Assembly (NCBI GenBank): GCA_018262985.1
Contig: JADFDI010000005.1
Location: forward strand, 1 to 64,000
Direction: 5' to 3'
From: Spirochaetota bacterium
GTDB lineage: Bacteria > Spirochaetota > Spirochaetia > Treponematales > UBA12059
DNA length: 64,000 nucleotides
Shown: positions 25,639 to 33,461 of the stretch, piece after piece
How positions within the stretch are numbered: the first letter of the stretch is position 1
Layout: each line of letters opens with the position of its first letter
Made by a program: the position numbers and the translations under genes
The notes under the pieces: generated by a model
Databases searched by the model: none
What the model saw: the letters and a program-made list of their open reading frames with translations, nothing else
Told to the model about the DNA's origin: nothing

Positions 25639-26903
25639 GCGCCCCGATCCCCCGCGGCGCGCCGGAAACGCCTTCTCGCCCGGACGACCGCCCGCCCCTC
25701 GATCCGGCGGTCCTGCGCGGGGAATTCCCCCTGCTGGCCGCGAATCCGGACTTCGCCTACCTGGACTCCGCCGCCACCACGCAGAAGCCCGGCGCCGTGC
25801 TCGACGCGCTCGACCGCTTCTACCGCGAGTCCAACGCGAACGTGCATCGCGGCCTCTACCCGCTGGCCGAAAAGGCCACCGCGGCGTACGAAGGCGCGCG
25901 CGGGGAGGTCGCCCGCTTCCTCGGGGCGCTCGCCCGGGAAGTGGTCTGGACGCGCGGCACCACCGAGTCGATCAACCTGGTGGCGCAATCCTGGGGCCGC
26001 GCCTCGCTCGGTCCCGGCGACGCGGTCCTCCTTACCGGCATGGAGCACCACGCGGGCCTCGTGCCCTGGCAGATACTGGCCGCCGAGCGCGGCTTCGAGC
26101 TCCGCTTCCTGCCTTTCGACGCGCGCGGCGAACTGGAGCTTGAAAGGCTCGAGGCCCTGTTCGAAGACGGTCGCGTACGCCTGGTCGGAGTCGTCCACGG
26201 ATCCAACGTGCTCGGCACCATCAACCCGGTCGAGCGCATCGCGGCCTTCGCGCATGAACGGGGCGCGCTCGTCCTCGTCGACGCGGCCCAGACCGTCCCG
26301 CACCGTCGCGTCGACGTCCGCTCGCTCGGAGCGGACTTCCTCGCCTTCTCGGGCCACAAAGCCTACGGACCGACCGGCATCGGCGTCCTTTGGGCGCGCG
26401 AAGCCCTCCTCGAGACCATGCCGCCCTGGCAGGGCGGCGGCGACATGATCCTCTCGGTGCGCCTCGAAAAATCGACCTGGAACGAACTCCCCTACAAATT
26501 CGAGGCGGGCACGCCCGACATCGCGGGAGCCGTCGGCCTCGCCGCCGCGCTCCGCTGGCTCGACTCGCTCGGCCGCGATCGGATCGCCGAGGCGGAGCGT
26601 TCCCTGACCGCGTACGCCGTCGGGCGGCTGGCCGCCGTGGAAGGCCTCCGCCTCCTGGGCGAACCCGACGAACGCGGTCCGCTCGCCGCGTTCGACCTGG
26701 AAGGCGTCCATCCGCACGACGTCGCGCAGTTCCTCGGCAAGGAAGGCCTCGCGGTGCGCTCCGGCCACCATTGCGCGCAGCCGGTGCACCGCGAGCTCGG
26801 CCTGGCCGCGAGCGCGCGCGCGAGCTTCGCGGTCCACACGACCCGCGACGAGATCGACCGCCTGGCCGAAGCGCTCGTCCGCTGCCGGAGGTACTTTTCT
26901 TGA
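25635..26903 (+). CDS. sufS: Cysteine desulfurase SufS
   Basis: 422 residues from GTG 25635 overlapping the preceding stop (GTGA). PLP-enzyme blocks: LDSAATTQKPGAVLDALDRFY, HRGLYPLAEKATAAYE, RGTTESINLVAQSW, MEHHAGLVPWQ, DAAQTVPHRRVDV, FSGHKAYGPTGIGVLW (PLP lysine), and C-terminal VRSGHHCAQPVH with the catalytic cysteine. Supplies sulfur for the SufBCD scaffold, probably through SufU downstream. Confidence 0.94.
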   Translation: MSAPIPRGAPETPSRPDDRPPLDPAVLRGEFPLLAANPDFAYLDSAATTQKPGAVLDALDRFYRESNANVHRGLYPLAEKATAAYEGARGEVARFLGALAREVVWTRGTTESINLVAQSWGRASLGPGDAVLLTGMEHHAGLVPWQILAAERGFELRFLPFDARGELELERLEALFEDGRVRLVGVVHGSNVLGTINPVERIAAFAHERGALVLVDAAQTVPHRRVDVRSLGADFLAFSGHKAYGPTGIGVLWAREALLETMPPWQGGGDMILSVRLEKSTWNELPYKFEAGTPDIAGAVGLAAALRWLDSLGRDRIAEAERSLTAYAVGRLAAVEGLRLLGEPDERGPLAAFDLEGVHPHDVAQFLGKEGLAVRSGHHCAQPVHRELGLAASARASFAVHTTRDEIDRLAEALVRCRRYFS

Positions 26904-27358
26904 GCGACTTCGACGAGCTCTACCAGGAGATCATCCTCGACCACTACCGACGGCCGCGCGGGGCCGCCCGGCTCGACGAGGTGCCCGAGGGCGAGATCCA
27001 CGAAAACCCCACCTGCGGCGACTCGCTCAAGCTCAAGGTCGAATTCGGGCCCGACGGCCGGATCGCCCGCGTCCTGCACGAGTCGCGCGGCTGCGCCATC
27101 AGCGTCGCGAGCGCCAGCATGCTGACCGGCGCCGTGGCGGGACTGGTCCCGGCGGAGGCTCTGTCCCTCGCGGGCGAGGTCGAGGCGGCCTTGCGCGGGG
27201 AAGGAGACGATCCGCGCGGCTTTCTCGAGGGGAACGGCGAGCTCGCGGCGCTCGCCGGCGTCGCCGCCTTCCCCGCGCGCGTGAAGTGCGCGAGCCTCGC
27301 GTGGCGGGCGCTGGAGTCCGCCCTCGCGCCGCCTCCGGGGACGGATCGCGGCTCCTGA
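26900..27358 (+). CDS. sufU: SufU-type sulfur transfer/scaffold protein (IscU-like)
   Basis: 152 residues from a TTG start at 26900 overlapping the sufS stop. LYQEIILDHYRRPRG, then NPTCGDSLKLKVEF (Cys 1), ESRGCAISVASASMLTGAV (Cys 2 with the SufU-type spacing) and FPARVKCASLAWRAL (Cys 3): the zinc/sulfur-binding cysteines of SufU. The last residues (PPPGTDRGS) are encoded by a GGGGACGGATCG element, so the C-terminal tail may be repeat-derived. Confidence 0.9.
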   Translation: MSDFDELYQEIILDHYRRPRGAARLDEVPEGEIHENPTCGDSLKLKVEFGPDGRIARVLHESRGCAISVASASMLTGAVAGLVPAEALSLAGEVEAALRGEGDDPRGFLEGNGELAALAGVAAFPARVKCASLAWRALESALAPPPGTDRGS

Positions 27359-27399
27359 GTCCCGGCGCGAAGGCGGTCGCCTCGGATCGGGGCGGCGCC

Positions 27400-29883
27400 T
27401 CACTCGTCCGCGGCCTCGAGCTCGGGCGGGTCTTCGAATGAAGTCGCCGCGGGTTCGGGTCGTCCGAACAGGAAGCCCTGTCCATGGTCGGCGCCGTACT
27501 CGAGGAGCGCCGCGGCCTGGTCCTCCGTCTCGATTCCCTCCGCGATTATCCTTATTCCGAACTCATGAGCCAGGGAGATGATGCCCTTGACGATGCCGCG
27601 GGCGACCCGGGCTTTCGGCAGGCCCGCGGGGTCCTCGGGGACGAGGTCGGCCACGAAGGAGCGGTCGACCTTGATGATGTCGACGGGGAAGCGGTGCAGG
27701 TACGAAAGCGACGAGTAGCCCGTGCCGAAATCGTCGAGCTCGAAGCGCACGCCGGCCGCGCGCAGCCGGTCGATGCCGGGCCTGGTCGCGTCGCCTCCCG
27801 ACATCAGGGCGTTCTCGGTGATCTCCAGGAAGAGCGAGCCCGCGGGGAATCCGGTGCGCTCCAGGACCCCGAGCACGGTGTCGGCGAAGCCCGGGTCGGA
27901 AAGCTGCACCGCGCTGACGTTGACGGACAGGTGGCGCGACGACTCGTCCGGATCCTTGCCCCGCAGCGACTGCGCGGCCGTACAGGCCTCGCGGAGCACG
28001 TAGATGCCGAGCGGCTGCGCGAGCCCCGAATTCTCCGAGATGGGAATGAAGACGTCCGGCGCCACCACGCCGAGCACGGGGTGCGTCCAGCGCGCCAGGG
28101 CTTCCCGGCCGACGACGGCCCGCGTCGCCAGATCCACGATCGGCTGGTAGGCTATGCCGATGGCCCGCGAGACTATGGCCTCGGAGAGCCCGTCAACCAG
28201 CCGCGAACGCTCCTGCACGTGGAGGCGCATCCTTTCCTCGAAGACCGCGTAACGGTTCTTTCCGGTGCCCTTCGCCTCGTACATGGCGATGTCCGCGTCG
28301 CGGAGCACGTCCTCGGGACTCGGATAATCGCGCTCCGGGAACAGGACGCCGACGCTCGCCGAGGGAATGATCGACCGGCCGTCCTTGAAGATGGGCACCG
28401 CCAGGTCCTCCGAGACGCGCTCCGCCACCTCGCGCGCCTCGTCGATCGATCGCGCCTCGTCGAGCAGCACCACGAACTCGTCGCCGCCGAGCCGCGCCAC
28501 GGTGTCGACGGTCCGCACGCAGCGCACCAGGCGCGAGGCCACCTCGCGGAGGAAGGCGTCGCCCATGGCGTGGCCGTAGGTGTCGTTCACCCGCTTGAAG
28601 TCGTCGAAGTCCAGGAAGAGCACCGCGAAGCGCCACGACCCGTCGCGCCGCATGCGTTGCACCGCCAGGTCGAGCCGGTTCAAGAGCAGGCTGCGGTTCG
28701 GCAAACCGGTGAGCGAGTCGTGCAGCGAATAGAAGAAGAGCTGCTTCTCGGTCTGCTTGCGGGTATCGAGCTCGTCCCGCAGGCGCTCGACGGCCGCTTC
28801 GGCCTCCGAGGTACGGATGCCGACGAGCCTTTCGAGGTCTTCGTTGGTCTCGCGCAGCGCGGTCTCGGCGTTCGCCCGCCGGGTCTCGTCGTGGAGGATC
28901 AGCGCCCAACCCCGCGGACTGCCGGAGCGCTTCGCCACGGGCACCCACGCGGCCTCCCAGGAGCCGCCGTCCAGGACGAGGTCGTCGGCGTCGACGCCGA
29001 CCGGCGGCAGGCCCGCCTTCGTCCCGAGCCGGCTCCGGAGTTCCTCGTAGGACTCGTGGGGGGGAATCTCTCCGAGCACCCGCTCCGCGCTCGCGTTCGC
29101 GTACTCGATGCGTCCGTGCCCGTCCACGATCACTATGCCGTTCCTGGATCGGTCGACGAGCGCCCGGCGGGCCGCGCCCACGAAGGGCCTTAGCCGGAAG
29201 CGGAACACGGTATAGCCGAGGAAGAATCCCGAGACGCAGAACGCGACCGTGGTCGGATCGTTGACGCCGAAGGGGCGGAGCCCCAGGACGTAGGAGGCGT
29301 TGGCCGCGATGGGCAGCGCGACCGCCGCGCAGGAGGCGGCGAGCACGGACCTGGCGCGAATGGTCCGGAGCATCCAGGCCAGCAAGCGGTACGTGCCGCT
29401 CAGGATCAGGAAGTACGACCACGCGGACCAGGCCCAGAAGACCGGACCGTATGTCTTTCCGATCGGAGCGAGGCCGCCCGGGTTGAGCAGGCGGAAATCC
29501 GAACGAACCAGGCCGAGCGCCGGATCGAACCAGACCAGTATCGCGACGAGGACTGAAGGCGCGAAAAGCCAGGGAGAGAAGCTCCGGCCGGCCGCTCCCC
29601 CGCCATCCAGCCTCAACGCGCGGCCGAAGGCGTGCCAGAGCACCGGCACCGACACGATGCCGAGGTACTCGAGATTGCCGAGGAACATCTTGGCCGGGAG
29701 TCCGCGCGCCAGGTACTCGAGGACGTTGAGGGCGCCCCACCAGGCGATGGCCAGGGACAGTCCGCCGAAGCGACGGGCGCCGCTACGGCCGATCCGCGTG
29801 GCGAGCACGGCCAGGCCCAGCAGGAAGGACCCGAGCGAAGACGCGCCGATGAGGAAGAGGGGGAGCATACGCAGTATCGGCAT
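27400..29883 (-). CDS. Membrane PAS-GGDEF-EAL cyclic-di-GMP enzyme
   Basis: 827 residues: an N-terminal seven-TM sensory region (about 1-225, histidine-kinase N-terminal 7TM type), a PAS domain (about 230-340, NGIVIVDGHGRIEYANASAE), a coiled coil (about 345-390), a GGDEF domain (LTGLPNRSLLLNRL to RLGGDEFVVLLDEA) and an EAL domain. The GGDEF motif is intact, and RTVD five residues upstream forms an inhibitory I-site. The EAL residues also look intact: EALARWTHP, LEITENALM, LDDFGTGYSSL, IKVDRSFV, AEGIETEDQ. It could both make and degrade c-di-GMP. Convergent with sufU; AGGAG precedes the start. Confidence 0.93.
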   Translation of the reverse strand: MPILRMLPLFLIGASSLGSFLLGLAVLATRIGRSGARRFGGLSLAIAWWGALNVLEYLARGLPAKMFLGNLEYLGIVSVPVLWHAFGRALRLDGGGAAGRSFSPWLFAPSVLVAILVWFDPALGLVRSDFRLLNPGGLAPIGKTYGPVFWAWSAWSYFLILSGTYRLLAWMLRTIRARSVLAASCAAVALPIAANASYVLGLRPFGVNDPTTVAFCVSGFFLGYTVFRFRLRPFVGAARRALVDRSRNGIVIVDGHGRIEYANASAERVLGEIPPHESYEELRSRLGTKAGLPPVGVDADDLVLDGGSWEAAWVPVAKRSGSPRGWALILHDETRRANAETALRETNEDLERLVGIRTSEAEAAVERLRDELDTRKQTEKQLFFYSLHDSLTGLPNRSLLLNRLDLAVQRMRRDGSWRFAVLFLDFDDFKRVNDTYGHAMGDAFLREVASRLVRCVRTVDTVARLGGDEFVVLLDEARSIDEAREVAERVSEDLAVPIFKDGRSIIPSASVGVLFPERDYPSPEDVLRDADIAMYEAKGTGKNRYAVFEERMRLHVQERSRLVDGLSEAIVSRAIGIAYQPIVDLATRAVVGREALARWTHPVLGVVAPDVFIPISENSGLAQPLGIYVLREACTAAQSLRGKDPDESSRHLSVNVSAVQLSDPGFADTVLGVLERTGFPAGSLFLEITENALMSGGDATRPGIDRLRAAGVRFELDDFGTGYSSLSYLHRFPVDIIKVDRSFVADLVPEDPAGLPKARVARGIVKGIISLAHEFGIRIIAEGIETEDQAAALLEYGADHGQGFLFGRPEPAATSFEDPPELEAADE

Positions 29884-30047
29884 CCCGTCTCCTCGACGCG
29901 GACGGACGGCCGGGCCGTCGACGCGAACGTACCTTTACAATAGCGCGCGCGCGTTCCGCGTCAAGGGTTCGTCGGGCCGCGCGCCGCTGTCGCGACCGCG
30001 CCCGCGCGGCGATTGCCCTCCGGTCCGGGACGGGTTACCATCCCGGA

Positions 30048-31316
30048 ATGGTCGAAAGCATTTCGGCGAAGGAAGCCCGGCGCCTGGCGCTCGCCGCCGG
30101 GGCGTCGCCGTTCAAGCCGGTCGGGGCAGGGATCGACGGTGCGCTCGACGCGATCCGCGGCGCCGGATTCCTCCAGATCGACACCATCGGCGTGGTCGAG
30201 CGCGCCCACCTCCACGTGCTCAGGACCCGCGCCCCCGATTGCGGCGCCGATCCGCTCCCGTCGCTCGAAGGCGTCGCGCGGGACGGCCGCGCGCGTCAGG
30301 TCATCGAGTACTGGGCCCACGCGGCGGCCTGGATTCCGCTGGAGGACTGGCGCTTCGGCCTCCCGCGCATGGAGCGCATCCGCCGCGACGGACACGAGTG
30401 GTTCCGGGTCGAGGATGCCGCCGTCGACCACGCGCTCGCGCGCATACGCGCCGAGGGCCCCTTGATGGCGCGCGACTTCACCGAGAAGCTCGCGGGCCGC
30501 AAGGGCTGGTGGGACTGGAAGCCAGCCAAGGTGGCGCTCGAGTTCCTGTTCCATTCCGGCGTTCTGGTCTCGGTTACCCGACGGGGCTTCCAGAAGGTTT
30601 ACGACCTGGCGGAGCGGGCCCTGCCCGCGGGGCTGGACCTCCGCCCTCCCTCGCCCGCCGAGCACGCGCGCCGGCATCTCGACCGGACCGCCCTAGCGCA
30701 CGGGGTCTTCTCGAAGGAGGAGGCCGCGTACCAGCGTCGGGACGGGGTCGAAGGCATCGCGGATGCTCTCGAGGAGTCGACCGAGGAGGGCTCGCTCGTG
30801 CCGCTCCGCGTCGAAGGGCTCGAAGGCCGGAAGTACTACGCGACGCGCGAGGCCCTGACGGAAAGCGCCGCTCCGGAGTCCGGATGGAGGGCGGCAGTGC
30901 TCTCTCCGTTCGACCCGTGCCTCATCGACCGCAAGCGGCTGGCGCGGCTCTTCGGCGAAGACTACACGCTCGAGTGCTACCTGCCCGCGACGAAACGGGC
31001 CTTCGGCTATTTCGCGCTGCCCGTCATGGCGCGCGCCCCGGACGGCGACGGCTTCGTCTGCGGCAAGGCCGACTGCAAGCTCGATCGCGCCGAAGGCCTG
31101 CTCCGGGTTCCGCGCCTGGAGCTCCGTCGCCCCGCGTTCGCGGCGGACGCCGACCCGGAGCCGCTCGCGGAAGCGGCGGCGGACGCGTTCGCGCGCTTCG
31201 CCGCCGGACTCGGCGCGAACCGAATCGAAATCGCGCGCTTCGACGAGGACGACGGACCGCTGCGCGCGGCCGCGGCCCGGGCTTTCGCCCGATCGGGCAT
31301 CGACGTCGGCGGCTGA
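30048..31316 (+). CDS. YcaQ/AlkX-type DNA glycosylase (HTH_42 family)
   Basis: 422 residues with the family's N-terminal block GFLQIDTIGVVERAHLHVLRTR. The Q43-I-D45 motif matches the QxD catalytic motif of YcaQ (AlkX)-type enzymes, which unhook interstrand crosslinks and other alkylated bases. Further family text: EYWAHAAAWIPLEDW, KGWWDWKPAKVALEFLFHSGVL, and LSPFDPCLIDRKRLARLFGEDYTLECYLPATKRAFGYFALP. Single gene on the plus strand. Confidence 0.87.
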   Translation: MVESISAKEARRLALAAGASPFKPVGAGIDGALDAIRGAGFLQIDTIGVVERAHLHVLRTRAPDCGADPLPSLEGVARDGRARQVIEYWAHAAAWIPLEDWRFGLPRMERIRRDGHEWFRVEDAAVDHALARIRAEGPLMARDFTEKLAGRKGWWDWKPAKVALEFLFHSGVLVSVTRRGFQKVYDLAERALPAGLDLRPPSPAEHARRHLDRTALAHGVFSKEEAAYQRRDGVEGIADALEESTEEGSLVPLRVEGLEGRKYYATREALTESAAPESGWRAAVLSPFDPCLIDRKRLARLFGEDYTLECYLPATKRAFGYFALPVMARAPDGDGFVCGKADCKLDRAEGLLRVPRLELRRPAFAADADPEPLAEAAADAFARFAAGLGANRIEIARFDEDDGPLRAAAARAFARSGIDVGG

Positions 31317-31375
31317 GCCCGGCTCCGGGAGGACATCCCGGCGCCTCCTCGGGTCGGCTCGCCTTATGACAACCA

Positions 31376-31412
31376 AAAACGGGGGCGGCCCGGCGGACCG
31401 CCCCCGTTCCAT
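31376..31412 (-). terminator. Rho-independent terminator after the repeat protein
   Basis: Minus-strand stem ACGGGGGCGG with CCGCCCCCGT, loop about nine bases, followed by a TTTTT run, about 14 bases after the stop at 31426. Confidence 0.85.
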
Positions 31413-31425
31413 AATCGAAGCGTGC

Positions 31426-32841
31426 TCACTCCAAGGGCGAGAGGGTCTCGACCCGCCAGAAATACTCGCCGCCGTCGACGTCGAGCCTGACGTAGAAGCT
31501 GCGGGAGAGCTCGTCCTCCACCAGGCCGACCAGCTCGGTGATAGTGGCCTCCAGGCCGACGTACGCTTCCATCTCGTCGACCCAGAAGACCAGTTCCGAT
31601 TCGCCGAGCGGACGATGCTTGCCGACGAGCACCCGGTCGCCGACCTTGTAGCCGTAGCTGCCGGGCCGGCCGCGGCCGAAGAGCGTAAGGTTGCGCACGC
31701 GCCATACATAGTCGTTCGAGTCCACGGAAACGACCAGGAATCCGTCCGAGTCGCTTCCGACGAATTCGGTCACCTTGGCGCGCTTCCCGACGAAGGCGGT
31801 CATTTCGTCGGCCCAATTCAGGCCGTACTCTCCGTCGCCGTCATCGTGGCGGCCGAGCACGACCACCGACCCGACCTTGATCAGGCCCGGGCTCTCCTCG
31901 GCGTAATCCGAGTACTCCAGGTCGTCGCCCGAGAAGCTCCCGTCGCCGTCGCCGACGTAACGCTCGACCAGGAACATGTCGGCGATGCGCCAGTAGTAGC
32001 TGCCGTCGTCCGCGTCGACGTAGACGATGGCGTAGCCCCACTTGTCCCGGCCGACGTGCTCGGCGACGAAGGTTTCCTCCCCGACGTACGCGTTCATGCC
32101 ATCGGCCCAGAACAGGGAAGCCTCGTCCTTCGGGTCGACCATGGTGTGGGCGCCGAGCACGACCGTGGAACCGACCGGCAGCAGGAGCTCGGGATCCTCG
32201 GTCGCCAGGTATTGGTCCTCCATGGCCTGGAAGTCCGCGACGTCCGTTTCGCCGACGATTTCGATCGCGTAGCCGGGCACCCACCAGGAACGGGCGGTCA
32301 GCATGCGCGGGAAGTCCTCGGGAACGTATTCCGCGAAGATGCTGGCGTCGAGGTAATCGTCCCAGACGACGAGGAACGCGTCCTCGTAGGACCGGTCTAT
32401 GGGGGTGGGGAACCAGTATCCTTCCATTCCCACGCCGACGCCGCCGTAGCCCTCGACCGCGTACACGCGCTCGCCCGGTCGCATCGCGAGCTCGAGGTAG
32501 TCCATCCAGAGCTCGTCGTCGGCGAAATCCTCGTAGGTCATCGGTTCGTCGACGATCCGGACCGCCGCGCCGAAGACGAAGCCCTCGTCGCCGGCCGCAG
32601 TCGCGACCTTGTGCCACGGAGCCTTGCGGCCGCCGACCGTGGCGGTGGCGGTTCCCGCCGCCACGACGCGAACCGGGACGCCGCTGGCGAGCTCGGCGAC
32701 GACCTTGGCCGTGGCCGAACCGCTGGCGCGAAGCTGGGTGGCTTCGGTGGTCACGGCCACCGTTCGCGGCGCTTCCGCGAACGCCGCCATTCCGGATGCG
32801 AGCAGCGCGAGGGCGACCAAGGCCGCCTGAATCCTTCTCAT
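31426..32841 (-). CDS. Exported protein with an SH3-like domain and three beta-rich repeats
   Basis: 471 residues from ATG 32841 (AAGGAG seven bases upstream). Signal peptide MRRIQAALVALALLASGMAAFAEA, then a bacterial SH3-like domain (about 25-95: TTEATQLRASGSATAKVVAELASG). The C-terminal 270 or so residues hold three repeats of about 65-80 residues, each with a GSxVVLGxH-like opening, an FWADxMNAYVG-like centre and a YxWRIxxL-like end (about 235-310, 330-400, 405-471). I do not recognise a named family for the repeats; they resemble small beta-barrel (SH3/Mind-bomb-type) units. Likely envelope-associated. A terminator follows. Confidence 0.65.
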   Translation of the reverse strand: MRRIQAALVALALLASGMAAFAEAPRTVAVTTEATQLRASGSATAKVVAELASGVPVRVVAAGTATATVGGRKAPWHKVATAAGDEGFVFGAAVRIVDEPMTYEDFADDELWMDYLELAMRPGERVYAVEGYGGVGVGMEGYWFPTPIDRSYEDAFLVVWDDYLDASIFAEYVPEDFPRMLTARSWWVPGYAIEIVGETDVADFQAMEDQYLATEDPELLLPVGSTVVLGAHTMVDPKDEASLFWADGMNAYVGEETFVAEHVGRDKWGYAIVYVDADDGSYYWRIADMFLVERYVGDGDGSFSGDDLEYSDYAEESPGLIKVGSVVVLGRHDDGDGEYGLNWADEMTAFVGKRAKVTEFVGSDSDGFLVVSVDSNDYVWRVRNLTLFGRGRPGSYGYKVGDRVLVGKHRPLGESELVFWVDEMEAYVGLEATITELVGLVEDELSRSFYVRLDVDGGEYFWRVETLSPLE

Positions 32842-32972
32842 GTGAGCTCCTTGGCGCGTCCTCATATCGCGCCGCCCCGGCGACGCGCCGGGGACCGCAG
32901 ACATGGCCTGTCGGAAAGAGTATAGGACGCGGGACGCCGCTTTTCGAGCCGGAAGGGTACCGGAACGCGCCT

Positions 32973-33215
32973 TCAGCGCCCGGCGCGGAAGATGTTCGCG
33001 CCGAGCAGTCCGGCCGCCACGAGCGCCGCGCCGAGGACGAGAGGCAGGACGACGTAGCCGATGAAATGGATCCTCGAACCGGCCTCGGCGCCGAAGCGCT
33101 CCTTCAACTGCGCGAGCTTGCCGAAGGCGGCCTCCCGGCCCCTCGAACGCAGCGCCAGGACGACGATGCCGTAGACGATAGAGAACGCGCCGACCGCGAT
33201 CGTGGTGAAGTTCAT
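32973..33215 (-). CDS. Small two-TM membrane protein, unknown function
   Basis: 80 residues: hydrophobic segments at about 3-22 and 53-75, with a basic/charged loop between (RSRGREAAFGKLAQLKERFG). Codon use is like the neighbours and GGGGG lies upstream of the ATG. No family recognised. Confidence 0.6.
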   Translation of the reverse strand: MNFTTIAVGAFSIVYGIVVLALRSRGREAAFGKLAQLKERFGAEAGSRIHFIGYVVLPLVLGAALVAAGLLGANIFRAGR

Positions 33216-33259
33216 GCCAGCCCCCTGTTCACATCCGGCTCTCCGCGAGGGTCGGGAGG

Positions 33260-33461
33260 GCGCCGGGCGCTCCGCGCCCGGACGGCGCCGAGCCTGCGCT
33301 CGGCGCTTCCCTCTGCCGTCTCCACGCTCACTTCCGGTTTTTCAGCAGGTCCGCGAACAGGCGCCGGGCGCTCCGCGCCCGGACGGCGCCGAGCCTGCGC
33401 TCGGCGATTCCCTCTGCCGTCTCCACGCTCACTTCCGGTTTTTCAGCAGGTCCGCGAACGG
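33260..33461. repeat. 101-bp tandem duplication covering the tex 3' end
   Basis: Two copies (33260-33360 and 33361-33461) are almost identical. Each contains two strong palindromes (CCGGGCG/CGCCCGG and CGCCGAGC/GCTCGGCG) and the sequence coding for the last 11 residues of Tex plus its stop. The functional tex end is in the 33429-33461 copy; the other is a non-coding duplicate downstream. Confidence 0.9.
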
